This document shows, one piece after another, positions 48,900 to 60,997 of a stretch of DNA of 64,000 nt. Made by a program: the position numbers and the translations under genes. The stretch is from Thuidium tamariscinum (taxonomy: Eukaryota > Streptophyta > Bryopsida > Hypnales > Thuidiaceae), in assembly GCA_947034885.2 (NCBI GenBank), contig OX344755.2:10728501-10792500 (forward strand), in the 5' to 3' direction. Position 1 is the first letter of the stretch. Every line of letters starts with the position of its first letter. The notes under the pieces are model-generated. The model made no database searches and had not been told where the DNA came from. It was given only the letters and a program-made list of their open reading frames with translations.

Positions 48900-49556
48900 T
48901 CTCACAAAACTAAGTGCACACGAAATCACTCAAATCACCACTCCGCACGATTTGTCAGAAAAAATAGGGGAAATTCTACGCAGGAGCGCACTCGTCTCGC
49001 CAGTAAAGGAACACTGACAATGCTTGCATTGAGAAGTGCGTCCATGGAAACGACATCCAAGGACGGTGCCTTGAATTCCAAGATGAACCAGAAAGATTGG
49101 ACTGAACAACCGGTAATCACGGCGAGGGAAACTCACAGACAAATTCTGATCGCAACAGCATGACAACGAATCACAGGATCCACTAAGCTTATTCTGAATT
49201 CCTGCACCCAAACATTATTTGAAACGCTCCAGATGGACGGAAGCTCTTCACTATGGACAAAATTACCTCTTTAATATCACTACCCTCTAATATCACATGC
49301 TCTGTTCTCGCACCAAATGTTGATGACCCAGTGCAAAACCTGTATTCTGCAGGAATAGATTCTCTTCGCTTGCTGCTTCTATTTGAGATACTCATCCTAA
49401 AGTATTGATACACAACACAGAGAGTACAAAATACTAAATTGAAACTCAATTTCGAACTTTCACAAACATACTTCAATTTGTTAACATGCACAGGTGATAC
49501 GATATGTTATTACCACGGAATTCAATGAGTGGTACCTTCTTGATTAGTTCTAGAAG
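48900..49556. other. Upstream region of the GH28 gene
   Basis: Presumed promoter and 5' leader of the minus-strand GH28 gene. 49257-49330 carries CTCTAATATCAC motifs shared with 45185-45260. There is no confident coding sequence. Confidence 0.4.
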
Positions 49557-49979
49557 ATGAATCGAACTCTGTTCAAGACCTCTAAGAACGATGATGAGCT
49601 CCATGGATCCTCTTGTTCTCATGAGGCTCTTGAAATCTTTGCTGCACGATTGTATTTTCAAGAGATGGCAGGAGCGTTTTCACAGTTTCGGTTCATTTTG
49701 ATGCACGTATTTTCCCAGAGGGCTGCTGCTACCAACTCCTCAAACAGGAGGAAGTTGGACGCTTGCAGTGTAGAGATTAACGCTTTCCAGGAGCTGATTG
49801 AGAATGACAATGTGAACATTCTGGAAGGCATCCAAATACTGTACCCTCTCAGAAGTTCTATGGTGTATAGGAGAGGGCTCGAAAACAATTCAGGCATTAA
49901 GAATCATCCCTACAGAGGCATTTATAGAGCAATCCATAAATGCATATCGTTCTTATATGGAGCAATCTGTAAATGGTAG
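49557..49979 (+). CDS. Unrecognised open frame, 140 residues
   Basis: Open from MNRTLFKTSKNDDELHG to a TAG at 49977-49979. The composition is mixed without a domain, signal peptide or low-complexity region that I recognise. The reverse strand has an open frame over much of the same stretch (49658-49897), which weakens the case that this is translated. It may be a fragment of an older gene. Confidence 0.2.
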   Translation: MNRTLFKTSKNDDELHGSSCSHEALEIFAARLYFQEMAGAFSQFRFILMHVFSQRAAATNSSNRRKLDACSVEINAFQELIENDNVNILEGIQILYPLRSSMVYRRGLENNSGIKNHPYRGIYRAIHKCISFLYGAICKW

Positions 49980-51419
49980 TAAATGAGGATGGTTCAAGAA
50001 TACCGAGGAAGCGAAATATGAGACTATGACATTCCATCTTATATCTTAAGTAATTTTTTGAGTTATTATAAGATAGAAAGAATACACTAAAAAGAATGCA
50101 TTAAAGTTTTATTAGGAGTGGCCTATGAATGCACACTTTCGTACGAGTCCTTTCTAGGGAAGTGGTGCTCTTTGTTGGCCATGTGCATAGGTCAATTTTT
50201 AATTCACATGCATGCTCATTCACTATGACTTCCACCATTTTCTAGCATGTGTGCTAAACAAGTCTACGATTAACTTAATTGGTTCATAGCCTCGTCAGGT
50301 GCCATTACTGATGTACTTTGTGAGTAACATTGCCTCCCTACTACCCCTTCACTTGAGAAAATCATAAGTAATTGAAACCAAGGTACAAAATTCTGGAAAA
50401 ACAAAGCTTCTTATAGTTCATAATTTGCCTTCCTTTGAAAATTATTTCCATATTTTTCCACTCCTTACATTTCCATACAGACCTTCATTTCTTGTTAAAT
50501 GCTCCATTTTTTAGCCTCTTACCTTATAATGAGGGCTTTTTTGGGGGGGGGGGCGAATTTTTTTGCCAAATGTATCAAAATGTGACAAACCAATAGTGGT
50601 CCCTCCCAAAATTGGGTGGTGCAACAAGGCCGGCACATGGAACATCAAAGATGCTTGTGTATGAATATAGAAGTGTGAGCCTACGAGCCTTGAACCTAAG
50701 TATAAGTAAGTATCATGCACTTATTAAAGTTTATAACATAAATACCTAGAATACAGGTGTTTAGAACATAGATATACTATAACCATTAAGGTGTCTATAA
50801 TATAGACACCTATACTATAGGTGTATAGAATTCTAGGCTCATAGGCTTAGACTTTCTATAGTGACATACTAGCAACCATGCACGGGACATTGGTAAAAAA
50901 TAAAAAAATTGTTGTAAATTATATGGATTTTTTTGTTGGTGATGTTCTTTGCATTTGGGCATAGGAGACACTACTCAAAAAAAAAAAGCCTTGTTGTAAG
51001 TTACATGGAATTTTATGTGAAGTGATGTTCTCTACATTTTGGCACGGGAGTAGTGAGTATTTAATATGTGCTAACTTTTTATTGAGGTTTTATTAGTATT
51101 TTAGAGGGCCCCATTACTAACCAGCACCCCATCAACAATCAATAGGGTACCATGTTTCCAACCAAAGTTGGAATGGATTTTCATTTTTTCCCTAGGATGC
51201 ATATTTTTGTACTTTTTTCAAAGTTTGGACCAATGAGTTCATATCATGTAAGTGAGCAAGAAAGTAGGAAATAATGAGCAAGAAAGTGGTTCTTGAATGA
51301 TCTAAATTGAATTATGCTAGATGTTAATCATGGGTCAAACCCAACTTTTGCCTTTCAAAATTCTTAGTAATTTCAATTCATGAGATAAAGTTACCAAATT
51401 TTTTGCAATCTCCATTATA
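49980..51419. other. AT-rich intergenic DNA
   Basis: No gene seen. It includes a G-run (about 50535-50553) and a short hairpin around 50791-50812 (AGGTGTCTATAATATAGACACCT, split by its AT centre). Confidence 0.4.
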
Positions 51420-52233
51420 GTGGAAACACCCAAAACCGTCAAAATAAGGAATTCAGCATAGTTGGAGGCAGCTTTTTCTAAAACTAATAATTTTCCAGTA
51501 TTAGCGAGTGAAAATCATGAATATTAAAAAAAATCTAATTTTTCGGAATCAATATGTAATTTCTATAAATTTTCAAAGTGTTGGCTCCCTAGACCACTGG
51601 AACCGTCCTAGGTGTACCTGTAATTGAACACCTGTTGAAATCAGTTGTCAGTGAATGAAAACTATACATGTGTTTTACAACTGCATCAGCAAATTAGAAT
51701 TAAACATTTGTGGGACGCTTTAATGAATGCTTATGGACAGATTTAGTGGTACTCTAGAGTCCAAGAATAGGTACAGGGATGGAAATGGGTGTTTCTCTCT
51801 TATTTTTGTCAATGCACCTCTGAAAAGATTTACTTTTGCCTTGCACTAAGGGAGAAACACCCATTCCCGTCCCTATACCTATTCCAGGTCCCTAGAGTGT
51901 CACTAAATCTGTCCATAAGCGTTCATTAAAGTATCTGACAAGTGTTTAACTCTAATTTGCTGACGCAGTTGTAAGACACATGTATAACTTTCATTCACTG
52001 ATAACTGATTTCAACAGAGTTCAGTTTAGGGTACACCTATAGGACGGTTCCAGTGGTCTAGGGAGCCAACTCTTTCAAAATTTGTAGAAGTTACATACTG
52101 ATTCCGAAAATTTTAATTTTTTTTTTGAATATTCATGATTTTCTCTCGCTAATACTAGAAAAATATCAGTTTTAGAAGAAGATGCCTCCAACCATGCTGA
52201 ATTCCTTATTCGGACGGTTTTGGGTGTTTCCAC
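51420..52233. mobile_element. Foldback element, TA-flanked, 814 bp
   Basis: Two arms of about 380 bp in inverted orientation, outer ends GTGGAAACACCCAAAACCGT and ACGGTTTTGGGTGTTTCCAC, centre near 51826. With the next bases the ends read TA-(C/T)AGTGG and CCACTG-TA, that is, TIR CAGTGGAAACACCC with TA on both sides, as in Tc1/mariner-like elements. No coding capacity. A half copy is at 32494-32870. Confidence 0.85.
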
Positions 52234-53139
52234 TGTACCCTAGATCCTGTCCAGATCCTGTTCCTATTTTAACGGTTATGGATCCCTCTGCCATATTTCT
52301 TGATCGGTCGAGTTACAATCATAGTGTTGTTGATGGAGTAATTGAATTGCCTGTCTGACACAAAGTCACGGACTATTTGGGGAGTAATAAGGTTCAGTGG
52401 CTTCAGTCTGCGCAGTTCATCATAACTTAGTGCATGGGCCGGCAGAGAGGATTGTGACATTATTTGTCTTTCTGAAATCTGGACAGTCATGCTGGCACTA
52501 AGTTACCTTATTTAGACTCTTAGGCCCAGCTTCCATGTGAGTCAGGCCAGTAGCAAAAGTGCTAAGGTAAGAGGTCCTATTATGGACCATCCAAGGGCTG
52601 AAACTGAATTTCAGGGAGGTAAAACTTCTAAAAATATTTTTCAGTAAATTCACCTTGAAAGACTAGTAGAATTGACATCTAACCCAAGTGGTTTCATATT
52701 TTTTTAAGCTGTGTGGAATTAGTTATAAAATTTTGAAGTTGAAGTGGCATAGGGCTCTAAAATGGAGCACCTCCTAAAATGTACACAATTTGTACATTGT
52801 TGAAGGCTATGAAAAAAACATGTACAAATTGTGTACATTTTAGGAGGTGTTCCATTTTAATGCCTATTCAATTTAAGGACCTCCTACCTTGTAAGACAAG
52901 TAGCTCCCATCGATTGTCTTGCCGACCTCAGTGAACACAGAAGCAAGTTCCCAAGTTTCACCGATATTGGTGGACGAGGCCTTTGGTGGAGATAGGTGAA
53001 ACTTCAAGAAAATCATTACATGTGCTTTTTTTTACTCGATATCACTCACCCATTGGGTCCACATAGAAGTGTCATCACTTACTTGTCACTGTAGCTCTCC
53101 CTTCCAAGTTCTACCCACCCGGTTCACATGGAAGCTAGC

Positions 53140-53960
53140 CCTTAGAACATCTGCAATCCATCCAGCAACAGGGCCAGTATTGGCATTGTGCCGAGCAGAA
53201 ACAAAATTTTGATTAAATTTGGTCTCCAATGCAACTGTTGTAGGGGCCTTAAATTCCAAGGCCTTAGTATAGGACACCCCCCCCCCCGGGATCAGTAAAT
53301 TTGCAATATATGGAGGGCCCGGGAGTTGGCCCTTTAGAGAATAATCATTATTGTCAAGCATTGGAATGTGTGCTTTTCAATGCAACTTTCCCATGTCTTC
53401 ATGGAAAGTCTTTTTATAATGGAGATTCTTTTTCTTTTCTTTTTATAATACAAAAAAATCCATTTGACATTCGGGTTTACTGTTTTCGCATTGGGTCATT
53501 TTCTTCCAAATTTGAACCAATACTACGTGGCTCATGTAGAATGGCCCTCCATTTGTCTTTCTTTGAATAAAATGGCCGATTTTTTCTTTGAATAAAATGA
53601 CCCAATGCTAAGCCGGCAATCCAAACATCAAATGGACTTTTTTGTCTTATAAAAAGAAAGAAAGAAAAGAATCTCCATTATAAATTGATTCCCCATGAAA
53701 ACAAGGAAAAATTACATCGATTAGCACACATACCAATGCTTAACAACAATGATTATTCCCTTAAGGACCAACTCACAGGCCCTCCATACATTGCATATTA
53801 ACCAATCATGGATGGTCGCATACTAAGGCCGTGGAATTGAAGGCCCTAATAATGGTTGTATAGGAGCCCAAATTTAAATTTAAATTTAAAATTGTTTGTA
53901 CACGACACAGTAACGATACGGGCCCTCTTGTTGGAAGGATTGCAAATGCTCTTACCTTAC
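53140..53960. mobile_element. Foldback element, 820 bp
   Basis: Inverted arms of about 380 bp with many indels. Pairs that can be followed from outside in: 'CTGCAATCCATCCAGC' with 'TTGGAAGGATTGCAAATG', 'GGCCTTAAATTCCAAGGCC' with 'GGCCGTGGAATTGAAGGCC', and 'ATGGAGATTCTTTTTC' with the 'GAATCTCCATTATAAA' region. The centre is near 53550. A C-run sits at 53277-53287. Arm divergence suggests an old insertion. The short open frames across it are chance. Confidence 0.75.
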
Positions 53961-55024
53961 AACCGTGTACAAGACTATGGTTGTGTGTAAAATCTCAACT
54001 ATGTGAAAACAAGTACTAGTTAGACCAAAAATCCAACTGAATATTCTTTGTCATTCAACATGAAAGGTCAAAAAAATGAAAAAATGATTTTAATATCTTT
54101 GGAAGTCACTGGACTATCATCCAAATACCACAAAATGGAACTAGCAATAGTGCAATATTAAAGACTCTAAGTTAACTCCTCAGGGGTAGCTAAGAGAGAT
54201 ACAATATATCTTCTTCAAATTTTCAATAGAAAATTCTTGGTAAGGTGAAACAAATCTCAATATTTTCTAAATTAGGGCCTATAGAGTAACAAATTGATAC
54301 ACTTCTTGCATTTTTTGGTTTCCAAGTTTTCCATGAGAAAAATATTTAAAACCTCATTTAAGAATTGTTGTCTAATAGCAAAAATGATGCAAGTATAACT
54401 TTTTCTTACAATAAAAGGATTAGTGGGAATGGAAAAAAAAAACTTTTTAGGCATTTTTTATCTTTTATTTAAACAAATAGACTTAGTCTAGAGATTTATA
54501 ATTAGAACAATACTAATTTCTTTAAATATATTCCTAACAATATGCTACTCATACTAATTGCTAAATTTCAAAATTGGCCACACATGTAAATATTTAAAAT
54601 TTTGTACGATCCAATTTGGTCAATTTTGGCATTCTACTTTTTTTTAAAGAAAATTTGTACTAATTTGAGAGAGTTTTTTATTTGTAATTTTATTGAATTA
54701 AAAAATATTGCATTTGCCTTTTGGGGGGGTGGGGGGGGGGGTGGGTGGGGGGGTAGGGGTAAGCATTCTTCATCTTCTTATAATTTTTCTTCCTCGAAAG
54801 CTACATTTATTCACTCATAAGTTGATCATCCAAAATTGTTAGGATAGAAAAATTCAAGGATTAATATTACCCATAATTTATTTTATGAATACAAGATAAA
54901 GTAGCCTTTACCTTTGCATATTTAAAATTTAAGAAACTCAAATACATCCATGTGCAAAAAAATACAAAAGTGGGACAACTCATTGAAAACCTCCATTGTG
55001 AAAAAGCTTTTAGGTCTTTAGAGG
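53961..55024. other. AT-rich DNA with a G-rich tract
   Basis: No gene. At 54721-54762 the plus strand is almost only G with single T spacers, a strong potential quadruplex. The rest is A/T-rich. Confidence 0.5.
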
Positions 55025-55253
55025 TCAACCCTTAAACAACATGGGGGTCACTCAAGAAACCATCTTTTTTTGAAACTGTGAGAATCATTGGTATTAAAAA
55101 TCCAAAAGTATGCATTTGAAGTCAAAGAACTGTAGAAGATCTTCCTTTTCTATCCCTAATTCCGAGGATGAATGCTTGCAATTATGTCATGCACTCCAAA
55201 AGGCTCTCTTATTCATCAACCATAAAATAGCTCCAACGTCGTTTAGGGTTTAA
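55025..55253. mobile_element. Short TTAA-type MITE, copy A
   Basis: About 229 bp, ends TCAACCCTTAAACAAC and GTCGTTTAGGGTTTAA. It shares the internal GAAGATCTTCCTTTT stretch and the following 'CCCTAATTC' with copies B and C. Confidence 0.7.
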
Positions 55254-55473
55254 GGGACTTACAATCTTAGAACTTGAGAAAAATTGTTGACTAATTCAAA
55301 GTTAGCTAGTGGAAGAGGGGGAAATCCCAATTGCAATTTGAAAACATTAGTTGAAAAAAAGTGAATAAATTTAGAAAATTCTACTTATACTTTAAAAAAA
55401 TAGAGAAAATAAGTAGACTAGATACTTGGAAAAACAATTAATATGAGAATCAAATCAAAGGAAAATAGCTGGC

Positions 55474-55697
55474 TTAACTCCTAAACAACGAGCCAATGGC
55501 CATAGAATTGAGGAATTTTGATATTGTGGGAATCATTGGTTCAAAAAAAATCTAAAAATACATGTTGGAAGTTAAAGCACTGTAGAAGATCTTCCTTTTC
55601 CACCCCTAATTCCAAAGATGAATGATTGCAATTCTGTCCTACATAAAAAGATTCCCTGAAGTTCATCGACCAGAAAATGGCGTCGTTTAAGGGTTAA
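55474..55697. mobile_element. Short TTAA-type MITE, copy B
   Basis: 224 bp, bounded by TTAACTCCTAAACAACG and CGTCGTTTAAGGGTTAA. TTAA is intact on both sides, and the flanking bases differ from those of the other copies. Confidence 0.8.
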
Positions 55698-55888
55698 AAT
55701 ATCCGGAACACCGACTGCACACCTTAACTGAACCTTACTGCATGAGCCTGTCATCCCAGGTATCAATTGTGACTTGTCTCTTCCAAGGACATAAACTTAC
55801 AGTAACGTACTGTGAAAGTGAACGTTGTCTCCATCAATCATTGTTGTTTTGGTACAAAACCCATGTAAGATGTCAGCCAAATTCAACC

Positions 55889-56096
55889 TTAACCCCTAAA
55901 CAATGAGCCCGTGGCCATGGAAATCCTGAATTTTGATACCGTGGGAATTATTGGTTCTAAAAAATTCCAAAGCTCTCATTGGAAGTCAAAGCCCTGTAGA
56001 AGATCTTCCTTTTCCACCCCTAATTCTGAGGATGAATAATTGTATTTAAGTCCTATACAAAAAGATTCTCTCTTTTGCACATTGTTTAGGGGTTAA
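55889..56096. mobile_element. Short TTAA-type MITE, copy C
   Basis: 208 bp with the cleanest ends, TTAACCCCTAAACAATG and CATTGTTTAGGGGTTAA. It is a direct-orientation relative of copies A and B, each about 200 bp from the next. Confidence 0.8.
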
Positions 56097-56386
56097 GGTA
56101 GGGGGCTGTAAAAGCAACCCTTTACCAGCTGATTTGCATTTTGGGGAAGCTAAACCCCTTAAAATAATTTTTAGTAAATTTTTGTGGTAAGAAAAATGGA
56201 ATTGACATCTACCCAAGTCATTTCATATTTTTTGGACCTTCATGAAATTAGTTATGGATTTTTGAAGTTGAAAACATGGTAGTTTCTAAAAGCGACCCCC
56301 TTCTGAAATGTACACTTCTGGTACATGTTAGAGGCAAAATCTACCAGATTGCTTTTAGAGACAGGGTCACAATTACAACCCCTACC

Positions 56387-57136
56387 TTAACCTCTAAAGG
56401 ACCAAGCTATGTTTTTTTGGCAACGTACTGATTTTGGGTAGCTCACCATGAATGGAGTTTTTATTTTTTTTCATTGAAATTTTCACACAACTTGCACCCA
56501 AGGAGTAGCTTTAAGGCCCAACAATTTTCATAGCATTTGACTATGTAGTTAAAAAGTTATTGCATGATATGTGATTTCCTTTAATCTCTGGGCAGCCTGG
56601 GCAGCTCAAAAAACTTCTTAGAAATGATGTTTTTGGAAAAATGAAAGATTGAAATTGATTCTTTAGAATTTTGTGTATGCGTAAAGCTTTGAATCATTCC
56701 ATTTGGACTCATGAAGTGAAAGTTATGAGGAATTTTAGTTTGTGGGTAGGAATGGTTTTTGAAGAGTCCATACCTACTCGCAAACTAAAATTCCTCATAA
56801 CTTTCACTTCATGAGTCCAAATGGAATGATTCAAAGCTTCATGCATACACAAAATTCTAAAGAACCAATTTCAATCTTTCATTTTTCCAAAAAAGTCATT
56901 TTAAGAAGTTTTTTGAGCTGCCCAGGCTGCCCAAAGATTAAAGGAAATCACATATCATGCAATAACTTTTTAACTACATAGTCAAATGTTATAAAAATTG
57001 TTGGGCCTTAAAGCTACTCCTTGGGTGCAAGTTGTGTGAAAATTTCAATGAAAAATAAATAAAAACTCCATTCATGGTGAGCTGCCCAAAATCACTATGT
57101 TGCCAAAAAAACGCAGCTTGGTCCTTTAGGGGTTAA
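56387..57136. mobile_element. Long TTAA-type foldback element, 750 bp
   Basis: Almost perfect palindrome. Mirrored positions sum to 113523 from the outer TTAA (56387 with 57136) and again at an internal check point (56419 with 57104), so the arms of about 365 bp balance with little or no net indel. Outer ends are TTAACCTCTAAAGGACC and GGTCCTTTAGGGGTTAA. The unpaired centre is about 25 bp near 56762. A transcript would fold into one long hairpin. Its right half is related to the last part of 14379-15331 and its left half to the first part of 58086-59283. Confidence 0.9.
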
Positions 57137-58085
57137 ATTAAATAAAACATTGACCATATAATGTAGAACCATCTATTCCTGACTAAGGACCCATACCCAA
57201 TCTAAAATACCTCACCTAAAGGATGTGGCTATTTCCAACCAAGGTTAGAAGAGATTTTCAATCAAAGCTTGGAATGTACTATTTCCCTTATTTTTGAGGT
57301 TGGATCTAATAAAATCATGACCTAAAGTAGCGATACCCACACTCAATCACTTAAACAATTTTTAGGCAAATTATGAGCAATATGAGGCAAGTAAAATTCT
57401 TGCCAAGTAGGAAGATAGGAAATATAGGGATTGCAAATTTTTCAGAATTAAAAAAAAATTAAAATTATTGTGATTTATAGAAGCCAAAAAGTTTACTAGA
57501 ATAATTGCCAATGCTTAGACTCTTCCAATTCCAATCATATACTAAGTACTTTCCCACTTACTACTTACTACTTTCTTGCTTACTATTTTGGGACTTGTAT
57601 CATGATCTTATTGGAACCAACTTTGAAATGGAGGAGAAAACACATTCCAAACTTTGGTTGGAAATACATTGTAGCCTTGGTTGGAAATAATTGCACTCTA
57701 CAAGTTGAGTATGAGTCCGTGGTCAAGAATGGGTACCTCTACCTTATGTCTCAAAGTGTCATAAAGTGAGCAGGAATTATTGACCAAGAAAGTAGTCTCT
57801 TGAATGATCCAAATTAGAAGAGTCTAGGTATTGGCTATGGGTTCAAATCACTTTTTGGCTTCTAAAATTCATAATAATTTCAATTTGGAGAATTTTCTAA
57901 AAAAGAAAATTGGCAGTCCCTATATTTCCTACTATTCTACATGGAGAAAAATTTGCATAGCTTTGTACTCCTCTAGAATTGCTTAAGTGATCAGTGTGGG
58001 TGGCTTACTATTGGTAGCAAATGATGTTTCATATCTTTGGGTGCAACCATAAAGTATGGGATGGATACCCATTTCCAATTCACCG

Positions 58086-59283
58086 TTAAAGCTCTAAACT
58101 GTATTCTTTGGCAATATGGCAATTTCAGGCAACTCATTACAAATGGAGTTTTTATTTTTATTTTTTGAAATCTATACAAATTTTTTTTTCTAAAAGAATC
58201 TTCAAGGCCCAACAATTTTCATAACTTCTGATTGCAAGGTTAAAAAGTTATGGCATGATATGTTGTTTTCTTTACTTGGTGGGCAACCCAGTTAAAAAAA
58301 CTTCTTTAAAAATTATTATTTAAAAAAATAAAAGTTTGAAATTGGTTCATTAAATTTATGTCTAAGTGGAATGCTTTGAATCATTCTATTTTGATCAACA
58401 AGGAGTTTAGTTTGGGGTAGTTTGTGAGTAGTTATAGAATCTCTATTCTACAAAAGAAAGTTTGAAATTTTTTATTTAATTCAATTTTTAATATTTTTGA
58501 AAAAAAATTAAAACATTGGGTGAAGATTTTTTATTAAAATATTACAACCATTGGGATTGACATTTTTCATTTCCATTTTCATTTTCATGGTTCACAATTT
58601 AGTATTTTGAAACATTTTCTACTTCTTTCTACTTCCTATTTTTTTCCTATATGTTGTAAAATTCCAAATGATTTGAAATTTTTTTAGCATATAGCCAACT
58701 TGCATTGAAGGATGAATCCAAAGAGTAACCACCAACTTGAACATTTTTTCATACAAATGTGACCTTGTGAAGTGCAGCTGCCTGGATTTTTGCAAGGTTG
58801 AAAAGAAGATTTTTGCCAATTCAAGTTTAATACCTTGCAATTTGTACGGTGGAAATTTTTGAATTTGATCAAAAACGTGGTTTTTTTCTAAAATTTTGTA
58901 CTTGTATTAGAAATCGCAGTTTTGAAGTATTTTTGGTGAAAATATAGATGGGGAATTTCGTTAAAATGGCGGTATTCCACATGCCATTTTCACACCTTGA
59001 CATCTAGGACAAATATACATTGCTAATATCTAGGACACTTTTAGATTTCTGAAATCTATGACAAGCATAGATATTAGACCAAACAATCTAAAAAATCTAG
59101 GATTGGTATAGATTTCAGACATCTAGGAGAGTTGTAGATTTCCAAAATCTAATACAGGTGTAGATCCTAGGATAGAAAAAACAGTTCAGACCGCGCAGTC
59201 TAAACTGCTCAAAAGTGCCAATTTAACGAAATGGCGCCATTTTAACGAAATTTCCTATATAGTCAAAAACCTTTAGGGGTTAA
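58086..59283 (-). mobile_element. Long AT-rich TTAA-type element, copy (iii), interrupted
   Basis: Ends TTAAAGCTCTAAACTG and CCTTTAGGGGTTAA. It aligns in reverse with 14379-15331. A 305-bp element (58951-59255) is inserted near its right end; without it the length is about 893 bp. No coding capacity. Confidence 0.65.
58951..59255. mobile_element. TIR element TTTCGTTAAAATGGCG (nested)
   Basis: Inverted ends GGGAATTTCGTTAAAATGGC and GCCATTTTAACGAAATTTCC. The interior is built from repeats of TCTAGGACA and TAGATTTC variants. ATATAG occurs close to both junctions, a possible target duplication. It is inserted in the element 58086-59283. Confidence 0.75.
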
Positions 59284-60997
59284 GGAATTAGGCATATTTT
59301 CTAAATGGATGTGTTGAAGGAAAAAATTTCCCCATACAAAGAAGTTTAATTCAAAAAAATTTGAATTATTTTTTGCATTTTCTCCATAAAAAAATTATTG
59401 TGAATATTTTCATAAAGATTTTGTAAAACCTATTGTTATTATATAAATTGTTCTATTTCTAATTACAGGCTAGTTTCAAAATCAATGAAAGTGATGATTG
59501 TGGCTTTCAATATACATATTATAATCATTTTCTACTTTCAATGTATACTTCTTGGACATTTACATTTGTCTAGGATATATGAGCTACAATATAAACCCCA
59601 ATTGATTAGAAATAGAGCAACCTACATCGTGGAAACGGAGGGAGGGGGGGAGGGGGAATGGGTTGCCTACTCTTCACAAGCCTATTGTATTGCTACCTTG
59701 ATTAGTAATTTGAACATTTTGGTGCCAACTCCAATAGGGGCATATAGTTTTCAAAGGTGTGCGCTTGTTTTACGAATCAAACCAAAGTACAATTGCAATT
59801 TTTTATAATAAAATTGTAATCTCTATGAATTTTTGAAGTAGTTTTCTTGAAATTTCAAAACTACTCATAGAGTCAATGGAGTCATGAACATTTTATAAAC
59901 AACCAGTAACTATTGTTTCATGTATCCAATGGTACTAGAATGTTTTCTATTGTAAAGTTGACACATTACCTCTTTAGTTATTGGAATTAAGGCAATGATT
60001 TTGTTAGAAAATCAAAATGAATTTCAATGGATTTTTGGACAAAATTAGCATAAAAAATAGGACTATGGAATTAGGTAACTAATATAAATGGGCTAGCTTA
60101 CCTTAGTAAACTTGATTTTCACAATTACAACTTATATTATACATTCAACTTAAATCATTATTAGACCTATATAACAATAAGATCATATATGACACTGACT
60201 TAGAAACATGTGAATTTTTTTTAGAAATTTCCATCATATGGATTGCAAGATATAAACATTTGAATTCACAAAAATATTTTTTTTGGGACTTACAGAAAAC
60301 TAGGCAATAGCAAATCATAAGTTCACAATTGCATAAAAAAAAAGTCTAAAATGGTGGTGCTTTTTTGGATTCATTCTTCAAAGATAGTTGGCTACATGCT
60401 TGATAAATTTTAGATCATTTGGAATTGTACAACATATAGGAAAAAAATAGTAAGTAGAAAGAAGTATAGGATGATTCAAAATACTAAATTATTTAGATTT
60501 TAGTTATAAAATTGAAAAATGTCAATTCCAATAGTTGCAATGTTGTAATAAGCAATCTACATCCTTTAGTTTTATTTTATTTTTTAAAAATAATGAAAAT
60601 TTAGTAAAATACAAAACTTCAAAGTTTATTTTAGAAAAAAAAATTCATTACTAAGTGCAAACAAAAATTCCTTACAACTTTTGATCCATTGGTTAAAATT
60701 AAATGATTTAGAGCTTTTCATGTGTATATTAATCTAGAAAACCAATTTCAAATTTTAATTTTTGAAAAAAGTGAATTTTTTTTAATTTGCTCAAGTTGCC
60801 CACTTTATATATATATATTAGGGCATAATTTTTGACCTATATTTTCAAATGTTTTTATTTTTAGTATACTTGAAAAATATTCCTTGTCCCCACCTTCTAT
60901 TAAAATTTTGGCCCAAAGTATAGAAATCTCCAATTACATGTATTTGCTAAAAATGACTATATTACTAAATTTAGCAATTTGATACTTTAGGGGTTAA
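59284..60997. repeat. AT-rich repeat DNA with copy (iv) of the TTAA-type element
   Basis: At least 60180-60997 aligns in the same orientation with 14480-15331 and ends ACTTTAGGGGTTAA. It includes a TA microsatellite around 60818-60830. A G/A-rich tract lies at 59637-59658. No gene seen. Confidence 0.5.

Noticed and set aside
53086-53361. 91-codon minus-strand frame beginning MLDNNDYSLKGQLP
   Set aside because: It runs through one arm of the foldback element, and the matching arm has the same sequence with frame-breaking indels.
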